Of a DNA stretch of 64,000 bases, positions 45,016 through 53,294 are shown in pieces; position 1 is the stretch's first letter; the number at the start of each line of letters is the position of its first letter. The notes under the pieces were generated by a model, which saw nothing but the letters and a program-made list of their open reading frames with translations, was not told the origin of the DNA and did no database searches. The stretch covers positions 698,979-762,978 of the forward strand of contig NZ_FNPZ01000002.1 in assembly GCF_900107435.1 (NCBI RefSeq), read 5' to 3'. Source of the DNA: Herbiconiux ginsengi (lineage in GTDB: Bacteria > Actinomycetota > Actinomycetes > Actinomycetales > Microbacteriaceae). The translations under genes and the position numbers were made by a program.

Positions 45016-45594
45016 ATGACCGACCGCGAAGTCGACACCGCCCACGCGGGGGCTGACGCGCGGATCGTCGCCGCCACACTGGCGTTGCTGCGCGATCGGG
45101 GGCCGGGCGGGGTGAACGTCGAGGCGGTCGCCGCGACATCCGGTGTGGCGAAGACCACGATCTACCGCCGCTACGAAGACCGCGAGGCGCTGCTCGCCGC
45201 CGCCATCGACGCGGCCACCACCGAGGTCACTCTGCCGAGCGGCATGTCGACCTACGACACCTTGCATTGGCTGCTCGGCGCGGCGCGCATCCGGGTGCAG
45301 GACATCGTGGGTCGCGGCACGGTCGCCGCCATCCTCATCGACGACGGCGCCCCGTTCACCGAGCAGCTGCGCGACATGATCCGGATGCGCAGCCACCAGC
45401 TGGTCGCGTTCCTCGACGAGGCCGTTGCGCGCGGAGACCTTCGCGCCGGTCTCGACGTGAAGCTCGTGGTGAGCGTGCTGCTGGGTTCGGCGGTCGGCCA
45501 GGTCATCCGCGGCGGCGAACCCGACGAGGAGTGGGCCGACCGCCTGCTCACCTTGCTCTGGCCGGCCCTCACCCCGCCGGAGACGACGACCTGA
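45016..45594 (+). CDS. TetR/AcrR family regulator, candidate regulator of the lipid cluster
   Basis: A 192-residue protein. The DNA-binding domain is ARIVAATLALLRDRGPGGVNVEAVAATSGVAKTTIYRRYEDREALLAAAI; the helical C-terminal domain contains DDGAPFTEQLRDMIRMRSHQLVAFLDEAVARGDL, as in TetR_C_11-like proteins. It is convergent with the alkyl-DHAP synthase gene and is the nearest regulator to the ether-lipid-like cluster, which has a TetR-style palindrome in its divergent promoter. Regulation of that cluster is an inference. A 25-bp stem follows its stop. Confidence 0.9.
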   Translation: MTDREVDTAHAGADARIVAATLALLRDRGPGGVNVEAVAATSGVAKTTIYRRYEDREALLAAAIDAATTEVTLPSGMSTYDTLHWLLGAARIRVQDIVGRGTVAAILIDDGAPFTEQLRDMIRMRSHQLVAFLDEAVARGDLRAGLDVKLVVSVLLGSAVGQVIRGGEPDEEWADRLLTLLWPALTPPETTT

Positions 45595-45599
45595 GCCGC

Positions 45600-45656
45600 C
45601 GATCCGTCACTTCTGGTCGCTTTGAGCGCTCCAAAGCGACCAGAAGTGACGGATCG
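45600..45656. terminator. 25-bp perfect stem-loop between convergent genes
   Basis: Positions 45600-45624 are the exact reverse complement of 45632-45656, with a 7-base loop AGCGCTC. The stem starts CGATCCGTCACTTC. It sits 5 bases after the TetR stop and 26 bases before the stop of the convergent FAD enzyme gene, so it could terminate both transcripts. No T-tract is present; such length and perfection also suit a mobile palindromic element. Confidence 0.55.
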
Positions 45657-45682
45657 AGGTGGGGCGGGTGGGGTGAGAGGAA

Positions 45683-47422
45683 CTAGGGGGCCGGAGCGGG
45701 CGCGGGAGCCTTTGGGGCGTTCGCCACGATCTCGGCCACGTCGTCGGCTGTGACCTGCAGGGTGCCGAGCACCTTGCCGGGGTTGAAGAGGTGCTGCGGA
45801 TCGGCCGAGTCGAACAGGCCCTGGATGAGCGCCACGCCGCCTTCGGAGATGTCCTGCTCCATCCACGGCGAGTGCTCGACGCCCACACCGTGGTGGTGCG
45901 ACAGGGTGCCGCCGGCGTCCTGGAACGCCTGCTGGATGGAGTACTTCACCACCTCGTACTGCGCGATCGGGTCGTCGCCGTGCACGAACGCGAAGGTGAA
46001 GTAGAGGCACGCCCCCGAATGGTAGGAGTGCGAGAGGTGGCACATGATCCAGCCGTGCACGCCCAGCGCCTCATAGGCCTTGTCGGCGGCAGCGACGGTG
46101 GTGTCGTACACCTCCTGCAGCTTCGACCAGGGCGCGGCCGTCTCCGACACGTCGGCCGCGGCACCGCGATCGAGGAGGAAGTCGCGGAGGTAGGGGGTGT
46201 CGAACTTCTTCTGGTCGTAGAGGGCGCCGGGGCCCTTGCCGACGCCGAGACCGCCGTGCTTCTTCACGATCGCGCCCACGAGCTTCTTCTCGTACGACAC
46301 GTGCGACGCGGAGCCCTCGTAGCCGATGAAGGAGAGGCACATGTCCTCGAGCACCCAGCCGCGGCGCTTCAGCACCGACATCAGCACGCTCTGCGCCGCG
46401 CCCGAGATGCCCTTCGACGCCTTGCGGGTGGCCAGCGAGAAGCCGCTCTCCCGCGCATCCGACACCCGGGTGATCGACGGCGACGCATCCGATTCCGAGA
46501 TCTCGTGCATCGCGGCGAGGCCGGCCTTCCAGTTCGGGAAGAAGTAGGCCTGCACCTCACGCACCTCGGGCACACGGTGAACCTGCACGGTGACCTCGGT
46601 GATGACGCCGAGTCGCCCCTCCGAACCGATGATCATCTCGCGAACGGATGGCCCGGTGGAGGTGGACGGCAGGGGCCGCAGTTCCACGATCGTGCCGGGG
46701 CGCACCATCCGGAGCCCGCGGGCGATGTCGGCGATGTCGCCGTACTTGTCCGACTGCATGCCGGAGGAGCGGGTGGCGACCCAGCCGCCGAGCGTGGAGT
46801 GCGTGAAGCTGTCGGGGAAGTGCCCCAGGGTCCAGCCCTTGGCACCCAGCTGCGCTTCGATGTCGGGGCCCTGGGCACCGGCCTGGATGCGGGCGAGACC
46901 CGATCCTTCGTCGATCTCGAGCACGCGGTCGAGGCGCCCGAGGTCGAGCGACACGATGGTGCGGGTCTCGTCGGGCAGCGGCTCGAGGCTGCCGGCGATG
47001 TTGCTGCCGCCGCCGAAGGGGATGATCACGGCGCCCTCGGCGACCGCCGCGTCGACGATCTGCTGCACGTCCCACTCGTCGGCCGGGTAGACCACGATGT
47101 CGGGAACGCGCGCGATCTCGTTGCGGCGGATGCGCAGCAGGTCGCGGATGCTCTTGCCGTAGGTGTGCACCACGCGCACCATGTCGTCGGTGTGCGCGTT
47201 CTCCTCGCCCACGATGGCCACCAGGGTCGCCTCGAACGACGGCGAGAGGCGGGGCGGCGCGATGGTGAGCTGGTCGAAGTCGAGCGGCGGAACCGGCGGG
47301 GTGCGCACATCGAGGGCCACGGCCTTCTGCACGAAGGGCACGAAGTCGGGCTTGTCCTCGAAGTGGAAGCCGACGCCCTCGAGACCCCAGCCCCACCACT
47401 TCATGTGCTTGACGTCGGTCAT
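45683..47422 (-). CDS. Alkyl-dihydroxyacetonephosphate synthase homologue (AGPS-like)
   Basis: A 579-residue FAD enzyme of the VAO/PCMH fold. AGPS swaps the acyl chain of acyl-DHAP for a fatty alcohol, making the ether bond of ether lipids. The PP-loop reads IIPFGGGSNIAG near 135; TLGHFPDSFTHSTLGGWVATRSSGMQSDKYGD is the typical FAD-binding block; IIGSEGRLGVITEVT follows. The C-terminal active-site landmarks match human AGPS: YHSGACLYFTFAF (Tyr) and SHHHGVG with the His triad near 509-511. Other VAO members such as D-lactate dehydrogenase lack the triad. The C-terminus ends in Ala-Pro repeats. The ATG overlaps the PlsC stop; it is third in the SDR-PlsC-AGPS operon. Confidence 0.88.
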   Translation of the reverse strand: MTDVKHMKWWGWGLEGVGFHFEDKPDFVPFVQKAVALDVRTPPVPPLDFDQLTIAPPRLSPSFEATLVAIVGEENAHTDDMVRVVHTYGKSIRDLLRIRRNEIARVPDIVVYPADEWDVQQIVDAAVAEGAVIIPFGGGSNIAGSLEPLPDETRTIVSLDLGRLDRVLEIDEGSGLARIQAGAQGPDIEAQLGAKGWTLGHFPDSFTHSTLGGWVATRSSGMQSDKYGDIADIARGLRMVRPGTIVELRPLPSTSTGPSVREMIIGSEGRLGVITEVTVQVHRVPEVREVQAYFFPNWKAGLAAMHEISESDASPSITRVSDARESGFSLATRKASKGISGAAQSVLMSVLKRRGWVLEDMCLSFIGYEGSASHVSYEKKLVGAIVKKHGGLGVGKGPGALYDQKKFDTPYLRDFLLDRGAAADVSETAAPWSKLQEVYDTTVAAADKAYEALGVHGWIMCHLSHSYHSGACLYFTFAFVHGDDPIAQYEVVKYSIQQAFQDAGGTLSHHHGVGVEHSPWMEQDISEGGVALIQGLFDSADPQHLFNPGKVLGTLQVTADDVAEIVANAPKAPAPAPAP

Positions 47423-48174
47423 GCTGCCCCTTTCTCGGAGTTTCGGGTGTCAGCCGAGCTGATCGGCAACGCGGGGATGGCAGCGGTGCCCGCCCCGGTG
47501 GAATGCAGTCGGCGCACTTCGCGCTCGATGCGGGTCGAGAACTGGTCGGGCGTCTCGCCCGGAAGCGCGAGCATCGGCTGCCCGAAGACCACCGCGACCG
47601 GCGGGCGGCCCGGGATCGGCCAGTTGCGTCCGCGCGGCATGGCGAGGCTCGCGCCCACGATGGCCACCGGAACGCAGGGCACGTCGCACGACATCGACAG
47701 CGCGGCGGCGCCGGGCTTGAAACCGGCCATCGCGCCGGTCTTCGAACGGGTGCCCTCGGGGAAGACGAGCAGCGGAACCCCGCGGTTCAGCAGCTTCTTC
47801 GACACGCCCGGCTTGGCGGCCGTTCCGGTGCGGTCGATCGGGAAGGCGTTGAAGAACAAGGAGGTGAGGATGCGCCGCCACCAGATGTCGAAGAAGTAGT
47901 CGGCCGCGGCACCGGCGGCGAGGTAGCGCCCGAGTCGCCGGGGCAGCGCGCACATGATGAGCGGGGCATCCAGGTGGCTGGAATGGTTCGCCACCGCGAT
48001 GAACGCGCCGTGCACGCCCTTCACGGCGTCGTGCCCGCGCACACTGACGCGGGTGATCGACCAGACCACGGGTTTCAGCACCATGCGCTGGGCGACGAAG
48101 CGCATCCCGGCCATCACGCCCGAGGTGAAGCGGTCTTTGGGAGCCCGGATCAGGTGCGGATGCTTGTCGGTCAT
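47419..48174 (-). CDS. 1-acylglycerol-3-phosphate acyltransferase family (PlsC)
   Basis: A 251-residue membrane-associated acyltransferase. The HX4D motif is NHSSHLD near 70; LLVFPEGTRSKTG is the second motif, followed by PCVPVAIVGAS. The N-terminal MVLKPVVWSITRVSV helix may bind the membrane. It would acylate glycerol-3-phosphate derivatives, in this context probably 1-alkyl-glycerol-3-phosphate or DHAP. ATGA overlaps are found on both sides, with the SDR gene upstream and the AGPS-like gene downstream. ATG 48174 rather than the longer open frame is chosen because of the overlap. Confidence 0.9.
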   Translation of the reverse strand: MTDKHPHLIRAPKDRFTSGVMAGMRFVAQRMVLKPVVWSITRVSVRGHDAVKGVHGAFIAVANHSSHLDAPLIMCALPRRLGRYLAAGAAADYFFDIWWRRILTSLFFNAFPIDRTGTAAKPGVSKKLLNRGVPLLVFPEGTRSKTGAMAGFKPGAAALSMSCDVPCVPVAIVGASLAMPRGRNWPIPGRPPVAVVFGQPMLALPGETPDQFSTRIEREVRRLHSTGAGTAAIPALPISSADTRNSEKGAA

Positions 48175-48965
48175 GGAGTCACCGTCACTTCTGCCGGTTT
48201 GTTCCGGCTCGAGGAGATGCGGCCCGAGACCCAGCGGATGACGCGCCGCGGGAGATGACGGGTGAAGAAGAGGAGCACCTTGAAGCGTGCCGACGGCACC
48301 GAGAGCACCTTGCCGCGGGCGACGTCGCGCAGGCACTCCTCGACGAGTTCGTCGGCGTCGAGCCAGAGGAAGCTCGGGATCGACCTGGTGCGGATGCCCG
48401 CGCGGTCGTGGAATTCGGTGCGCACCCAGCCGGGCAGCACCGCGGAGACCTGCACGTTCGTCGAGCGGAGTTCGACGGCGAGCGACTCGGTGTATGCCGT
48501 CGTCCAGGCCTTCACCGCGGAGTAGTTGCCGGTGGCGATCGTGCCCGCCACGCTCGAGACGTTGAGGATGGTGCCCTTGTGCCGTGCGGTCATCGCCCGG
48601 CCTGCTGCGCCGCCCAGGATGAGCACCGCGAGGCACATCACCGTGAGCGCGCGCTCCTGCACGCTCACGTCGCGTTCGAGCAGCGACCCGTGGATGCCGA
48701 AACCCGCGTTGTTCACGAGGAAGTCGATCGGCTCGTCGGTGCTCTCCAGCCGAGCGGCCACGCGATCGATGTCGGCGCGCACCGCGAGATCGGCCGAGAT
48801 CGTCTCCACGCGCGTCGCACCGTCACGGCCGAGTTCTTCGGCCATGCTCTGGAGCCGGGATTCGTCGCGAGCGACCAGCACGAGGTCGTAGCCTCGCAGC
48901 GAGAGCGCTCGGGCGAATGCGGCACCGATACCGGATGTGCCACCGGTCACCAGAGCCGTCGCCAT
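48171..48965 (-). CDS. Short-chain dehydrogenase/reductase, candidate alkyl-DHAP reductase
   Basis: A 264-residue classical SDR. The cofactor motif is TGGTSGIG at 7-14, NNAG at 85-88, catalytic Ser near 137-138 (NVSSVAG), Tyr148 and Lys152 (YSAVKA). The C-terminal FKVLLFFTRHLPRRVIRWVSG is amphipathic and may touch the membrane, as in SDR enzymes acting on lipids. In mammals the alkyl-DHAP reductase (DHRS7B) is an SDR, so with AGPS and PlsC downstream this is its natural counterpart; the substrate is inferred. It is the first gene of the minus-strand operon. ATG 48965 lies next to a perfect palindrome. Confidence 0.86.
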   Translation of the reverse strand: MATALVTGGTSGIGAAFARALSLRGYDLVLVARDESRLQSMAEELGRDGATRVETISADLAVRADIDRVAARLESTDEPIDFLVNNAGFGIHGSLLERDVSVQERALTVMCLAVLILGGAAGRAMTARHKGTILNVSSVAGTIATGNYSAVKAWTTAYTESLAVELRSTNVQVSAVLPGWVRTEFHDRAGIRTRSIPSFLWLDADELVEECLRDVARGKVLSVPSARFKVLLFFTRHLPRRVIRWVSGRISSSRNKPAEVTVTP

Positions 48966-48976
48966 CTGCTTAGGAT

Positions 48977-48997
48977 ACGCTACGGAGTGCGTAGCGT
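48977..48997. promoter_or_regulatory. Perfect palindromic operator in divergent promoter
   Basis: ACGCTACG-GAGTG-CGTAGCGT: 8-base perfect arms with a 5-base centre. It starts 11 bases upstream of the SDR start codon and about 75 bases before the start at 49072, in the only promoter region shared by the two lipid operons. Length and symmetry fit a TetR-family dimer site. TAGGAT at 48971 could be part of a promoter element. Confidence 0.65.
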
Positions 48998-49071
48998 CAG
49001 ACGTGCGCACCCGAAATCCACCCCACGTACGCCGCCCACGCGGAGGGATCCCGTTGTCCGGAGAGCAGACG

Positions 49072-50106
49072 ATGTCCGTCGAAGAAGAAGCACCCCTTCC
49101 CTTCGACGTGCGCGATTTCGCCCGGACGGCGGTCGGCAGCCACCGCGACTCGATCGACCTGGCCGCCTTCGCCGAGCATCCGCTCGACCCCGGCACCGTG
49201 CGCATCCTCGCCTACATGCGCGAGCTCGAGCGCTCGACCATGACCTACCTCCGCAACGTGCTGGTGACGCCCACCCACAAAGACGCGCGGGTCACCGCCT
49301 TTCTCACCACCTGGGCGTTCGAGAAGTACTGGATCGCCGACGCCTTCGAGGTGATCGTGCAGGCGCACGGATACGACGCCGCCGGAATCCAGGATCTCCC
49401 GCGCCTGCGCGCCCTCGGCCTCGAGATCGCGGAGCGTGCGACCCCCATCGTGGAGTCGTTCCGCGCCAACTCGATCGGGGCCGACGTCATCGGCCTGCAC
49501 CTCGCCTCGGTGACGATCGACGAGTGGATCACCGAGGCCGCCCACCTCCGCCTCGCCGCTCTCGACCCGCACCCTGAGCTCGTGAAGCTGCTCGCCACGG
49601 TGCAGACCGTGAAGGCACGGCACCGCCGGTTCGTGGAACCCGACGCGGTGCGCCGACTCACCGACTCGAAGCGGGCGCGCTCGCTCGCCCGGCGCGCTCT
49701 GCCGCGCACCAGCTGGCCGATCGGCGCCTCGAGTCTGCGCCGGTCGGAGACGGCCTTCTTCTACCGCACGCTCGTCAGCGAGGCACTCGCGACGGAGATC
49801 GACGAGCACGTGCGGAGCACGCTGCCGGGTCTCAGCACGCTCACGCTGGTGAGCACTGCTCGACGCCGCGCGCTGGCCAGGGGCGGTGCCTCGAACGAGG
49901 TGGCACGCCGATTGGGTCGCGCGGCATCGCTGCTCCGGCACCCGCGCGCTGCGACCGCCGCCGGCGGATCCACCGGATCGGCCGCCGCCGACACCACTGG
50001 CGCAACACAGACGACCGGCACCACCGACACCACTGGCGCAACACAGACGACCGGCACCACCTCCACCGACACGCACACCGAACAGAAAGGCGGAGCGCCA
50101 GGATGA
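49072..50106 (+). CDS. Ferritin-like (diiron-fold) protein that has lost metal ligands
   Basis: A 344-residue protein clearly paralogous to the one at 52497: both share AEHPL/REHPL, YLRNVLVTPTHKD / YLRDMLVTPSHKD, and EW then ARH later. In the intact paralogue ligands are Glu45, Glu77xxHis80, Glu141 and Glu171xxHis174; here the equivalents are Glu53, Lys85xxIle88, Glu151 and Lys181xxHis184, so three of six are gone and a diiron centre is unlikely. A Thr/Gly-rich C-terminal tail of about 55 residues carries two exact 36-base repeats. ATG 49072 is used. Its stop overlaps the reductase gene (ATGA). It is perhaps a regulatory or structural partner of the intact paralogue. Confidence 0.82.
   Translation: MSVEEEAPLPFDVRDFARTAVGSHRDSIDLAAFAEHPLDPGTVRILAYMRELERSTMTYLRNVLVTPTHKDARVTAFLTTWAFEKYWIADAFEVIVQAHGYDAAGIQDLPRLRALGLEIAERATPIVESFRANSIGADVIGLHLASVTIDEWITEAAHLRLAALDPHPELVKLLATVQTVKARHRRFVEPDAVRRLTDSKRARSLARRALPRTSWPIGASSLRRSETAFFYRTLVSEALATEIDEHVRSTLPGLSTLTLVSTARRRALARGGASNEVARRLGRAASLLRHPRAATAAGGSTGSAAADTTGATQTTGTTDTTGATQTTGTTSTDTHTEQKGGAPG
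49990..50061 (+). repeat. 36-bp tandem duplication inside a CDS
   Basis: Two exact copies, 49990-50025 and 50026-50061, beginning GACACCACTGGCG. They encode two 12-residue units rich in Thr and Gly (TTGATQTTGTTD-like) in the disordered tail of the ferritin-like protein; the frame is kept. Confidence 0.95.
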
Positions 50107-52484
50107 CCGACGCCTCCCCGACCGACCCCACCACGCCGCACGCGGCCCCGAACCCCGGCTTCACCCTGGGCTCGTCGCACGTGCTGCTCACAGGGGCCAC
50201 CGGCTTCGTGGGGCAGGCCGTTCTCGAGCGACTGCTGTCGTCGCATCCGGACACCCGGATCTCGCTGCTCATCCGCCCGAAGTCGACCACCAGCGGCGAA
50301 TCGCGGCTCACCACGCTGCTCAAGAAGCCCGTGTTCCGCACCTGGCGCGAGGCCGTCGGCGAAGCCGAGGTCGAGCGGGCCGTGCGCGAGCGCATCACGG
50401 TCATCCAGGGCGACCTCGCCAACCCGGGCGAGCTGCCCGGCGACCTCGACGTCGTGATCCACGGCGCCTCCACCGTGAGCTTCGACCCGCCCATCGACGA
50501 GGCGTTCCAGACCAACGTCGACGGCGCGACCGGCATCTACGGCGCCCTGCTCGCCTCGGGCAGCGACCCGCACGTCGTGCACGTCTCCACCGCCTACGTG
50601 GGCGGGATGCGCAAGGGCGTGCGCCTCGAGGCCTCGCTCGAGCACGACATCGACTGGCGCATCGAGAACGCCGCCGCGAAATCGGCCCGCCTCCGTGTGG
50701 AGATGGCCTCGCGCCAGCCCGAGGTGCTCAGCAGTCTGCTCGCCGCCTCGCGGGCGAAGCTCGGCAAGGTGGGGCCGCAGGCCGTCGCCGCCGACGCCGA
50801 GGCCGCTCGCATCGAGTGGGTCACCAAGCGGCTCGTCGAGAGCGGCCGCATCCGCGCCGAGTCGCTCGGCTGGACGGATGTGTACACGCTCACGAAGGCC
50901 TTCGCCGAGCGGGCCGCCGAAGAGCTCTGGGGCACCGCCGGGCACCGCCTGTCGATCGTGCGCCCCTCCATCATCGAGAGCGCTCTGCGGCATCCGTTCC
51001 CCGGCTGGCTCGACGGCTTCAAGGTGGCCGATCCGCTGATCATGGCCTACGGGCGCGGACAGCTGCCCGAGTTCCCGGGCGTGCCCGACTCGATCCTCGA
51101 CGTCATCCCGGTCGACTTCGTGGTGAACGCCATCCTCGCCGCCGCGGTGACGCCCGCGAAGGTCGACGAGCCGAACTACTACCAGGTGGTCTCCGGCGCT
51201 CGCAATCCGCTGCCGTTCCACACGATGTACGAGAACGTCAAGGAGTTCTTCACCACCAACCCGATGCCGCACGTCGACGGCCCGATCCAGGTGCCCTCGT
51301 GGCGCTTCCCGGGCGGCCGTTCGGTCGAGCGCACCCTGAAGCTGCAGGAGCGCCTCGCCTCGGCCGCCGACGACGTGGTGGGCCGGATGCCGTCGACCAC
51401 CCGCACCCGACGGTGGACCCAGGCGCTGCACCGCCGCCAGTCGGGCCTCACCCAGTTGCGCTACTTCGCCGAGCTCTACCGGGCCTACGTGCAAACCGAG
51501 CTGATCTTCGACGACCGCAACACCCGGGCTCTGGACGCGACCGTTCCCGAGGAGCTGCGCGCCGACGTCTCCTTCAACGTTGTCGACATCGACTGGCACG
51601 ACTACTTCCAGAACGTGCACTTCCCCTCGATCACGGGGCTCACGAAGGCCTACGCCTCGCGGCCGGCCGGCAAGGCCCGCGCCAAGCGCGCCCTGCCGGT
51701 GCGGAGCGACGTGCTCGCGGTCTTCGACTTCGAGGGCACGGTGGTGGAGTCGAACCTCGTTGAGCAGTACCTCTGGGTGCGGCTCGGCCTCATCCCGAAG
51801 GCGCAATGGCCGCAGGAGTTCGCGTCGCTGATGCTCTCGGTGCCGAAGTACCTGCGGGTCGATCACCGCGACCGGGGTGAGTTCATCCGCACCCTGGTGC
51901 GCCGCTACCGCGGCATCAAGGTCGCCGACCTCGAGCAGCTGGTACAGGGGCGTTTCGGCGCCGCGATGCTCTCGCGGGCCATCCCGGATGCGCTCGATCG
52001 GGTCGCGCAGCACCGCGCCGCCGGTCACCGCACCGTTCTCGTCACCGGCGCCACGTCGTCGGCCGCGGAACCGTTCGCGCAGTTCTTCGACGACGTGGTG
52101 GCCGGCGAGATGCACGCCAACAAGGGCGTGCTCACCGGCTACCTCGCCACTCCCCCGCTGGTCGACGAGGCGCGCGCCGCCTGGCTGCGCGAATACGCCA
52201 CCCAGCACGGGGCGAACCTCACCCAGTCCTACGGCTACGGCGACAGCCTGGCCGACGTGGCCTGGCTGCAGTTGCTGGGAAACGCCACCGTGGTCAATCC
52301 CGACACCGAACTGTATCGGCACGCGCAACGAACCAAGTGGACGGTCGAGGACTGGACCAGACGTTCATCCGAAAGTCAGCTGGTTCCCGGTAACCTGAGC
52401 CTGCTGCCCGACGCCCAACGGCCGACCGCCGCGAAGCCCGCACCCGAGGAAGGAGACCGGTCGAACGCGAACGACGCGCGCTGA
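50103..52484 (+). CDS. Fatty acyl reductase (FAR, SDR-type) fused to HAD-IB domain
   Basis: A 793-residue fusion. Residues ~24-350 are an extended NAD-binding domain of male-sterility/FAR type: GATGFVG at 31-37, HVSTAYVGG near 160, YTLTK with Tyr261 and Lys265. Residues ~360-515 resemble the FAR C-terminal domain (DIDWHDYFQNVHFPSITG). Residues ~535-760 are a SerB-like HAD domain: VFDFEGTVVES with nucleophile Asp542, but Glu544 where the second Asp is usual, then VLVTGATSS and GYGDSLADVAWL. The FAR part should reduce acyl-CoA or acyl-ACP to aldehyde or alcohol, the substrate AGPS needs. Overlaps with the upstream gene and a 12-base gap downstream show one operon. Confidence 0.88.
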   Translation: MTDASPTDPTTPHAAPNPGFTLGSSHVLLTGATGFVGQAVLERLLSSHPDTRISLLIRPKSTTSGESRLTTLLKKPVFRTWREAVGEAEVERAVRERITVIQGDLANPGELPGDLDVVIHGASTVSFDPPIDEAFQTNVDGATGIYGALLASGSDPHVVHVSTAYVGGMRKGVRLEASLEHDIDWRIENAAAKSARLRVEMASRQPEVLSSLLAASRAKLGKVGPQAVAADAEAARIEWVTKRLVESGRIRAESLGWTDVYTLTKAFAERAAEELWGTAGHRLSIVRPSIIESALRHPFPGWLDGFKVADPLIMAYGRGQLPEFPGVPDSILDVIPVDFVVNAILAAAVTPAKVDEPNYYQVVSGARNPLPFHTMYENVKEFFTTNPMPHVDGPIQVPSWRFPGGRSVERTLKLQERLASAADDVVGRMPSTTRTRRWTQALHRRQSGLTQLRYFAELYRAYVQTELIFDDRNTRALDATVPEELRADVSFNVVDIDWHDYFQNVHFPSITGLTKAYASRPAGKARAKRALPVRSDVLAVFDFEGTVVESNLVEQYLWVRLGLIPKAQWPQEFASLMLSVPKYLRVDHRDRGEFIRTLVRRYRGIKVADLEQLVQGRFGAAMLSRAIPDALDRVAQHRAAGHRTVLVTGATSSAAEPFAQFFDDVVAGEMHANKGVLTGYLATPPLVDEARAAWLREYATQHGANLTQSYGYGDSLADVAWLQLLGNATVVNPDTELYRHAQRTKWTVEDWTRRSSESQLVPGNLSLLPDAQRPTAAKPAPEEGDRSNANDAR

Positions 52485-52496
52485 CCGACATCTCTC

Positions 52497-53291
52497 ATGG
52501 CATTCGACATCGACAAGTACACGGAGACCTCGCAGAAGGTCGCGTGGCAGGATCTCGACTTCTCCGACTTCCGCGAGCATCCGCTGCCCGAGGGCACGCT
52601 GCGGTCGCTGCGCTACATGTGCGACATCGAATACCACACGGTCTGCTACCTGCGCGACATGCTGGTGACTCCCTCGCACAAGGATGAAGACGTCACGGCG
52701 TTCATGACGATGTGGAACCGCGAGGAGTTCTGGCACGGCGAGGCCCTCGCCGCCGTTCTCGCCGAGCACGACGTGATCGTCGACTTCGACGAGCTCAAGG
52801 CCACGCGCCTGAAGCTGGGCTGGAAAGACCGCCTCGATCCGGTGAAGCAGTCACTGCTCGGCAACATCGTGGGCTCGGGCTTCATCGCCGTGCACATGGT
52901 GTGGGGAGCGGCCAACGAGTGGTCGGCGGTCGCCGCCTACAACCGGCTCGCCGATCTCGAGGCGCATCCGGTGCTCGCGGAGCTCTTGCGCCGCATCGCG
53001 AAGCAGGAGGCACGGCACGTGGCGTTCTACGCCACGCAGGCGCGCGAGCGTCTCGCCAAGAGCAAGAAGGCTCAGGTGCTGGCGCGCTTCGCGCTGAAGA
53101 ACTTCTGGGGCCCGGTGGGCTCGGGTGTGATGACCGACGCCGAGGTCAAGCACGTGATGGGCCACCTCATGGGCGGCCCCGACGGCCGTCGCGAGGCCGC
53201 CAAGATCGACGCCCACATCGCCCGCATGCCCGGCCTCGACGGCCTCACCATCGTGCAAGACGCGCTCGACGCCCGAGGCATCGCCGCCTGA
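52497..53291 (+). CDS. Ferritin-like diiron protein, candidate lipid oxidase/desaturase
   Basis: A 264-residue helical protein with a complete set of carboxylate-bridged diiron ligands in the four-helix order: Glu45 (DIEYH), Glu77xxHis80 (EEFWH), Glu141 (ANEWS), Glu171xxHis174 (QEARH). The E / ExxH / E / ExxH pattern is that of acyl-ACP desaturases and related oxygenases. No membrane helix or transit signal. It ends the operon with a fatty acyl reductase and a ligand-poor paralogue. In an ether-lipid pathway the expected oxidative step is vinyl-ether desaturation or chain desaturation; that is hypothesis. A 26-bp stem-loop follows the stop. Confidence 0.82.
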   Translation: MAFDIDKYTETSQKVAWQDLDFSDFREHPLPEGTLRSLRYMCDIEYHTVCYLRDMLVTPSHKDEDVTAFMTMWNREEFWHGEALAAVLAEHDVIVDFDELKATRLKLGWKDRLDPVKQSLLGNIVGSGFIAVHMVWGAANEWSAVAAYNRLADLEAHPVLAELLRRIAKQEARHVAFYATQARERLAKSKKAQVLARFALKNFWGPVGSGVMTDAEVKHVMGHLMGGPDGRREAAKIDAHIARMPGLDGLTIVQDALDARGIAA

Positions 53292-53294
53292 CCT

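Noticed and set aside
45791-47899. 702-residue open frame on the plus strand
   Set aside because: It is antisense to the AGPS-like and PlsC genes, lacks any recognisable motif, and is rich in His/Arg/Val as expected from a complementary GC-rich frame.
45683-53291. Recently acquired island
   Set aside because: Base composition and codon use look like the neighbours, and no integrase, tRNA or direct-repeat border is present; the bracketing stems alone are not proof of transfer.
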